Shown here piece by piece: positions 60,035 to 64,000 of a DNA stretch of 64,000 nt. The stretch covers positions 1-64,000 of the forward strand of contig JBAWXZ010000018.1 of NCBI GenBank assembly GCA_037143795.1, written 5' to 3'. This DNA comes from Firm-13 sp037143795 (lineage in GTDB: Bacteria; Bacillota; Clostridia; Saccharofermentanales; Saccharofermentanaceae). The notes under the pieces were generated by a model. It saw nothing but the letters and a program-made list of their open reading frames with translations, did no database searches and had not been told where the DNA came from. The stretch's first letter is position 1. Each line of letters begins with the position of its first letter. The position numbers and the translations under genes are program-made.

Positions 60035-61038
60035 TCAGAAAATACCCCGCCCCGCATATTCATAAAGAAATGAATATCTCGCTTATCTATCCGCATGTCC
60101 TGATTGCTCTTCTGCCATGTGCAGCTGCTGCCGTGTACTATTATGGAATACGGGCAATAATGTTCCTTTTTGTCGGAATGACCGCTTATTCCCTTTTCGA
60201 TTACCTTTTCAGCCAGTATGTCAGACGCGGGAAATATATCTGGGATGGGAGCGGTCTTGTCAGCGGTGCGATTTTTGCGCTCATACTTCCGCCGACGGTA
60301 CCTCTTCTGTATTTGATTATAGGTGTATTTTTTGCATCAGTTGTTGTCAAACAGTGCTTTGGAGGGCTGGGCAGCAATCTTTTCAATCCTGCACTTGCAG
60401 CAAGGGCTTTCCTTTCCATTGCTTTTCCAACCATTGATGCGGCATATTCGGAACCGATTGTATCGCGGTGGTCTGTCAGTTCTCTGCTGTATGGCCCCGT
60501 CGATACCGTTAGTTCAGCGACCCCGTGGATAAGCCAGAAGGAACATGTTTTCGAACTTCTTTCAGGCAGATATCCGGGTGCAATAGGTACAACCTGTGCA
60601 GTTGCCATAATAATCGGCGGTATCTATTTAGTCAGGCACGGAATTCTTCGTGTCGAAGCGCCCTTTGCATACCTTCTTGTATTAAGCCTCGGATACTGGT
60701 TTGGCAGAGGGGAACAGGCAACGGTATTCGGAATGTTCTACTGGATTTTTACCGGCGGGATCCTGTTTGCTGCCGTTTATGCGATGGGCGACTATTCAAC
60801 GACTCCGACAACAAATTACGGGCGCCTGATATTTGGGGCAGGGGCTGCAATTCTGACCCTTTTAATACGTGATTTCGGAAATCCTTCCTATGCGGTCGGT
60901 TTTGCTGTTCTCGCCATGAACATTACAGTTCCCGTTCTTGACCTGTATATACGCCCCAGAATCTACGGTATGCCAAATTGGTTTTCCGGAAGAAAGAAAG
61001 CAGATGTTATAATTTCGGAAAAGGGGGGTGAGCAGTAA
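60031..61038 (+). CDS. rnfD: RnfD-like membrane flavoprotein
   Basis: 335 residues, about nine hydrophobic helices. The best conserved member of the cluster: WDGSGLVSGAIFALILPP, GGLGSNLFNPALAARAFLSIAFP, and GAGAAILTLLIRDFGNPSYAVGFAVLAMN are RnfD/NqrB signatures. The phosphoester FMN attachment motif is kept as V-D-T-V-S-S-A-T-P with Thr164. ATG at 60031 overlaps the rnfC stop, and its own stop overlaps the rnfG ATG (TAATG). Confidence 0.93.
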   Translation: MIRKYPAPHIHKEMNISLIYPHVLIALLPCAAAAVYYYGIRAIMFLFVGMTAYSLFDYLFSQYVRRGKYIWDGSGLVSGAIFALILPPTVPLLYLIIGVFFASVVVKQCFGGLGSNLFNPALAARAFLSIAFPTIDAAYSEPIVSRWSVSSLLYGPVDTVSSATPWISQKEHVFELLSGRYPGAIGTTCAVAIIIGGIYLVRHGILRVEAPFAYLLVLSLGYWFGRGEQATVFGMFYWIFTGGILFAAVYAMGDYSTTPTTNYGRLIFGAGAAILTLLIRDFGNPSYAVGFAVLAMNITVPVLDLYIRPRIYGMPNWFSGRKKADVIISEKGGEQ

Positions 61039-62282
61039 TGACGCGTGCAGTATTTCGGAAAATGATTGCCCGGGCTGTGACTCTTTTACTGGTAACCCTG
61101 GCTTTTCTGCTGCTGATGAATATGTTTACCAATCAGCGCCTCGAGTCAGAAAAGCAGGCTGGTCTCAGAAGTACCCTGGGTGATGTTCTTTCTGCGGACA
61201 GATACAGCCGGATTTCCATCGTTCCGTATCTTGAGAAAAACCCGTCGATTCAGGAAGCGTATAAGGCGTTTGACTCCCAGGGAAAGATTCTGGGTTATGT
61301 AATTGAAGTTAAAGATGAGACCGAAACCGGAGAAATCATTGCGAAAATGAGTTTTTCGCCGGATGGAGGGACACTTATCTCTTTGCGCGTGCTCGATAGC
61401 ACAGCGCCGGAAAATAATGATGCAGAGATCAGATCCGTTGACTTTACCAGTCAGTTTGAAGGGATCCGCATGCCGGCAGCTTTAGTTGCCGATCTTCCCG
61501 AGCAGGATTTATCCACCAATGAATATCCTCCAGTCACGGGACTTACCGATGGGACTTTCAGAGAACAGCTGGATAAAGAAGACGAAGCCGGATATAAGGA
61601 TTTCGTTGAAGTTGTTGTAAAAGCGGGCCGGATTGTCCAGGTGACCTGGGATGCAATACAGATGGACGGCGGCAATAATCGTGCGAAAGCATCCGTTGAC
61701 GGTGAGTTTGTACTTTCCAACAATAGTGTAATCTGGGCGGAGCAGGCCTATGCAATGCAGAACAGATTGATTGAAGTCCAGGATCCCGCGAAAATAGCGA
61801 TAAAGTCCGATGGAACAACCGAGGTTGTTCCGGACGTAACAGTATCGGTAAATGCATTTCTCAAGTTAGCCAACAAGTGTATAGAAGACTCGAAAAACGG
61901 TATTCCGGCACCTTCCGGCACACCTTCCGGCACACCTTCCGGCACACCTTCCGGTTCGACTCCTGCGGAAGGAAGCACTGACGGGACTTCAATCGTTCAG
62001 CCAACAACAGCAGCGACAACCGGAACCACAGCCGGAAGTGCCGCCGGCACAGCAGCAGACCCGACAAAAGAGACTACCGACAGCTATTCCGGAAGCGAGG
62101 ACGGTGTTGTACAGAATAATCAGGGCGGTGCCTTGTCGGACACGATAGACGGCCTGCCTGCATCTGAAATCAAAACGAAAATCAAGGAGGTTCAGGGAGC
62201 CAGGCAGTCTTCCAGAATCGTTGTAAGTACTGTAAATCAGGCCTATATTTTCCTGAAGGAATATTTGGAAGGGGGTGGATGA
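61038..62282 (+). CDS. rnfG: RnfG-like protein, enlarged, lacking the canonical FMN-attachment threonine
   Basis: 414 residues, about twice normal RnfG. One N-terminal anchor (about 11-33) precedes an extracytoplasmic RnfG/FMN-bind-like part (DSQGKILGYVIEVKDETETG, FSPDGGTLISLRVLDS). Next comes a second domain resembling PplA-type FMN-bind proteins (DGTFREQLDKEDEAGYKDF, VEVVVKAGRIVQVTWDAIQM). A Ser/Gly/Thr/Pro linker with four S-G-T-P units follows, then a terminal helix VQGARQSSRIVVSTVNQAY that aligns with the usual S-G-A-T-x-S/T-S motif. The FMN-accepting Thr is Arg389 in Q386-G-A-R389. Overlapping start with rnfD; GGGGGTGG at its end serves the next gene. Confidence 0.85.
   Translation: MTRAVFRKMIARAVTLLLVTLAFLLLMNMFTNQRLESEKQAGLRSTLGDVLSADRYSRISIVPYLEKNPSIQEAYKAFDSQGKILGYVIEVKDETETGEIIAKMSFSPDGGTLISLRVLDSTAPENNDAEIRSVDFTSQFEGIRMPAALVADLPEQDLSTNEYPPVTGLTDGTFREQLDKEDEAGYKDFVEVVVKAGRIVQVTWDAIQMDGGNNRAKASVDGEFVLSNNSVIWAEQAYAMQNRLIEVQDPAKIAIKSDGTTEVVPDVTVSVNAFLKLANKCIEDSKNGIPAPSGTPSGTPSGTPSGSTPAEGSTDGTSIVQPTTAATTGTTAGSAAGTAADPTKETTDSYSGSEDGVVQNNQGGALSDTIDGLPASEIKTKIKEVQGARQSSRIVVSTVNQAYIFLKEYLEGGG
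61911..61954 (+). repeat. 12-bp tandem repeat inside rnfG
   Basis: About 3.7 copies of CCTTCCGGCACA encode the Ser-Gly-Thr-Pro units of the linker. Copy number would be prone to slippage in multiples of four residues without shifting the frame. Confidence 0.9.
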
Positions 62283-62286
62283 TTTT

Positions 62287-63447
62287 ATGGATGCAACAGT
62301 CGGAATAACCAGACATACCTTTCTGACAATGGGAACCTACCTGTGTGTTGTCGTGTTTCATTCATCATCACTGCTATCCTCTGCTGCCGCCATTTTGAGC
62401 GTACTGGCTGTCCAGGCAGCCGCGTATCTGATATTTCCGGCCATTGCAAAGCTGGCGGATAAGAAGCTTATGACATTTGTGACCGTACTTTTCACTGCGG
62501 TCATGGGCGTACTGATATACAGGCTCTACGGAATACTTCCAATCAGCGGCATTTCAGTTTCTTTCCTGCCTTTCCAGGATCCGGTATTCCTGTTGGTTCT
62601 GGTTCCCCTTCTCATGGACCAGGCTCAGTATCCGGACAAATACCCGCTTCGGTTTGTATTAAAACAGGCGGGGCTGTTTGCCGGCATGATGCTTTTCGTG
62701 TCCTTCATCCGGGAAATACTCGGATATGGCACCCTGCCCGGAACCCGTATATTTGCAGAAGGTTTACAGCCGATGCCGCTGATGGCCCATACGGCAGGGG
62801 CAGCATTTCTGATACTCCTGCTGATGTTGTCTGTACTCTATCTATACCGTCGAATTACCGGAACACGCCAGGTGCTGTCTGTCATCGAAGATTCCGGCAC
62901 ATCCTCAAAGCAGCCGGTTCTGATCAGAAAACAGGAACTGGAGTACTTATATTCGGCACTCTATTGTCTGCTAATTACCGCAACTGTGATGATCAGCCTG
63001 TATTTACTTTCCGTTTTTGTCCTGCCGGCAGATATACCATTCGACATTATACTTATGACCGCGGTCGTACTGCAGGGAATGATGATGGGACTTGTGCGCC
63101 TGCTTTCCGGTCGAAACAATCCGAATATTTCCCGGATCCTACTGCTTCCATGGCTCATACCTGTGCAGACATTGGTGCTGCTCATTCCGTATTCGCAGGA
63201 ATTCAGAGGATTTCTGACGGGAAAAGGAACAATCCATGGACTTGTCGGACTGCTGTTCTATCTGGCATGCTCATGGATATTTGCTGTAAGTCTTTTGCTC
63301 TTTATAAGATCTGTCATAAGAAGACTTCTATTCGGGAAGCGTCCGGAAATACTTTCCGGACTGCCGCTGTTGCTTCTGTTTACAGGCCTTGGACTGATGG
63401 TATTAGCCGGATTTGCTGCTATTCCATATAACATGATGCTGAAGTGA
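62287..63447 (+). CDS. RnfE-RnfA fusion-like membrane protein, divergent
   Basis: 386 residues, about a dozen hydrophobic helices. The first half ends with FIREILGYGTLPGTRIF (F140-F156), the RnfE/NqrD signature. The second half ends with RPEILSGLPLLLLFTGLGLMVLAGF, which lines up with the RnfA/NqrE C-terminus (K-A-F-K-G-L-P-I-A-L-I-T-A-G-L). So the two inverted-topology subunits appear joined in one chain by a hydrophilic linker (about 195-218). Of the four cysteines that normally bind the intramembrane [2Fe-2S] cluster, only Cys20 is near an expected place; the N-C positions read M-D and V-Q. ATG at 62287 is spaced correctly from GGGGGTGG. Last gene; no rnfB follows. Confidence 0.8.
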   Translation: MDATVGITRHTFLTMGTYLCVVVFHSSSLLSSAAAILSVLAVQAAAYLIFPAIAKLADKKLMTFVTVLFTAVMGVLIYRLYGILPISGISVSFLPFQDPVFLLVLVPLLMDQAQYPDKYPLRFVLKQAGLFAGMMLFVSFIREILGYGTLPGTRIFAEGLQPMPLMAHTAGAAFLILLLMLSVLYLYRRITGTRQVLSVIEDSGTSSKQPVLIRKQELEYLYSALYCLLITATVMISLYLLSVFVLPADIPFDIILMTAVVLQGMMMGLVRLLSGRNNPNISRILLLPWLIPVQTLVLLIPYSQEFRGFLTGKGTIHGLVGLLFYLACSWIFAVSLLLFIRSVIRRLLFGKRPEILSGLPLLLLFTGLGLMVLAGFAAIPYNMMLK

Positions 63448-63489
63448 ATAAGAAATGACTCCTTTGTCAGCCTATCATCGTCATTATTG

Positions 63490-63518
63490 TTGTTCATCCG
63501 GTGAAAATACGGTATAAT
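63490..63518 (+). promoter_or_regulatory. Promoter of the tRNA-Arg gene
   Basis: TTGTTC at 63490-63495, 17-bp spacer, perfect TATAAT at 63513-63518, about 45 bp before the tRNA. Confidence 0.6.
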
Positions 63519-63561
63519 CGTCTCCGGTCATCTTTTTTATTCCTGTTAAAACTTGCTATAT

Positions 63562-63637
63562 GCGCTCGTAGCTCAGGGGATAGAGCGACCGCCTCCTAAG
63601 CGGTAGGCCGACGGTTCAATTCCGCCCGGGCGCACCA
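63562..63637 (+). tRNA. tRNA-Arg(CCT)
   Basis: 76 nt including the encoded CCA. The acceptor stem is GCGCTCG / CGGGCGC (one G-U pair), with D-arm AGCTCAGGGGATAGAGC and anticodon stem ACCGC / GCGGT enclosing the loop CTCCTAA, hence anticodon CCT reading AGG. The T-arm GGTTCAATTCC is canonical. Its 3' end probably serves as the attachment site of the element whose integrase follows. Confidence 0.97.
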
Positions 63638-63643
63638 AACCTG

Positions 63644-63678
63644 AAAACCCCTGCAATCACTGGATTACAGGGGTTTTT
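63644..63678 (+). terminator. Rho-independent terminator after tRNA-Arg
   Basis: AAAACCCCTG / CAGGGGTTTTT with additional AAT/ATT pairing inside. Confidence 0.92.
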
Positions 63679-63707
63679 AGTTTGCCTGAAATTGCTGGTT
63701 ATTTTGG

Positions 63708-64000
63708 TCAAATTTGTTGATTTGTCCCCACTTTTGTCCCCACTTCAAAAATAAAAATTTTTGAAAGGCTTTCGGCAGCAGATGTTTTATCGTCATCAGT
63801 GAGACCAATATAGTATTTCAAAGTTATCTCAATTGATGTGTGACCCATAATATATTTGAGTTGATTAGGTCTTAAAACTCGAGCTGCATCGGTAGCAAAA
63901 GTATGTCTGAAATGATATAGAGTAAATTTAACAGCTGGTTTAATTAGCTCACCGTTTGTTTTTCTACCTACTTTTTTCCACTCCGCAGTATTTGCCCGAG
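63708..64000 (-). CDS. Tyrosine recombinase (integrase), C-terminal part, cut by the window edge
   Basis: The minus-strand frame from 63998 to the stop at 63710-63708 encodes about 96 residues with the catalytic C-terminus of a phage-type integrase: LYHFRHTFATDAARV (His-x-x-Arg box), IMGHTSIEITLKYYIGLT (third His and catalytic Tyr). The 5' part lies beyond the window. Its 3' end faces the tRNA-Arg gene 70 bp away, the usual arrangement of an integrative element at a tRNA attB. The coding DNA is more AT-rich than the neighbouring genes. The C-terminal tail contains a short duplication (VGTKVGTN). Confidence 0.93.
   Translation of the reverse strand, partial: RANTAEWKKVGRKTNGELIKPAVKFTLYHFRHTFATDAARVLRPNQLKYIMGHTSIEITLKYYIGLTDDDKTSAAESLSKIFIFEVGTKVGTNQQI

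Overview
The window looks like chromosomal DNA of an anaerobic, low-to-mid GC member of the Firmicutes, most likely class Clostridia. The reasons are the rplU-prp-rpmA-obgE block with a Prp-cleavable L27 leader, spoVG, AddAB rather than RecBCD, DUF1836/DUF951/DUF4364 family proteins, a rubredoxin plus flavodiiron oxygen-scavenging pair, an anaerobic ribonucleotide reductase activase, and an Rnf-type gene cluster. Genus cannot be fixed from the sequence. Nearly all genes lie on the + strand, which suggests a leading-strand segment. It is mostly housekeeping, with a few unusual islands.

Layout. 1-92: end of a 37-bp tandem repeat. 85-5357: TraX-like membrane acyltransferase (-), solitary MreB, and an ABC/FtsX exporter. 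5358-12156: rho with a very long disordered insert, rpmE, a YqhQ-type membrane protein, prmC, and two small conserved proteins, closed by a bidirectional terminator. 12183-13894 (-): NifU-like scaffold plus GGGtGRT protein. 14108-24589: prfA, a Sua5/LMW-phosphatase fusion, rpsF-ssb-rpsR, rplI-dnaB, tilS-hpt-ftsH. 24808-28012: accessory cluster of two SMR-type half transporters, a PaaK/CapK-like ligase and a GNAT/FemAB-like protein. 28078-33066: murC (-), spoVG, an unknown polytopic protein, and a LacI regulator. 33061-33413: a patch of diverged structured repeats. 33537-35923: rplU-prp-rpmA-obgE. 36026-43838: rubredoxin, flavodiiron protein, DUF4364, pgi, an orphan trpF, the TIGR03960/TIGR03936 radical-SAM pair, nrdG. 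43950-48635: lipid island with MarR, ACP, diacylglycerol kinase-like, PlsC and acyl ligase genes. 48649-58595: addB-addA, tadA, a zinc-ribbon membrane protein, rpoD. 58691-63447: a divergent Rnf-like operon. 63562-63637: tRNA-Arg(CCT), followed by the 3' part of a tyrosine recombinase of an element integrated at that tRNA.

The most unusual object is the Rnf-like operon at 58691-63447. It has recognisable RnfC and RnfD. Its RnfG-like protein is doubled in size and carries Q-G-A-R where the FMN-accepting S-G-A-T motif is expected. Its last gene is a single 386-residue protein that reads as RnfE fused to RnfA, with at least three of the four intramembrane [2Fe-2S] cysteines missing. No rnfB follows; the operon ends at the tRNA. 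Together this suggests a rewired or electron-transfer-reduced Rnf derivative rather than a classical ferredoxin:NAD+ oxidoreductase.

Other points of note are the lipid island, which has a FabT-like palindrome in front of the acyl ligase; an AddB without a Walker A motif; short overlapping upstream reading frames at rplI and murC; and an 18-bp sequence shared between the window-start repeat and the loop of a terminator 33 kb away. All family assignments were made by reading motifs by eye; no database search was run.
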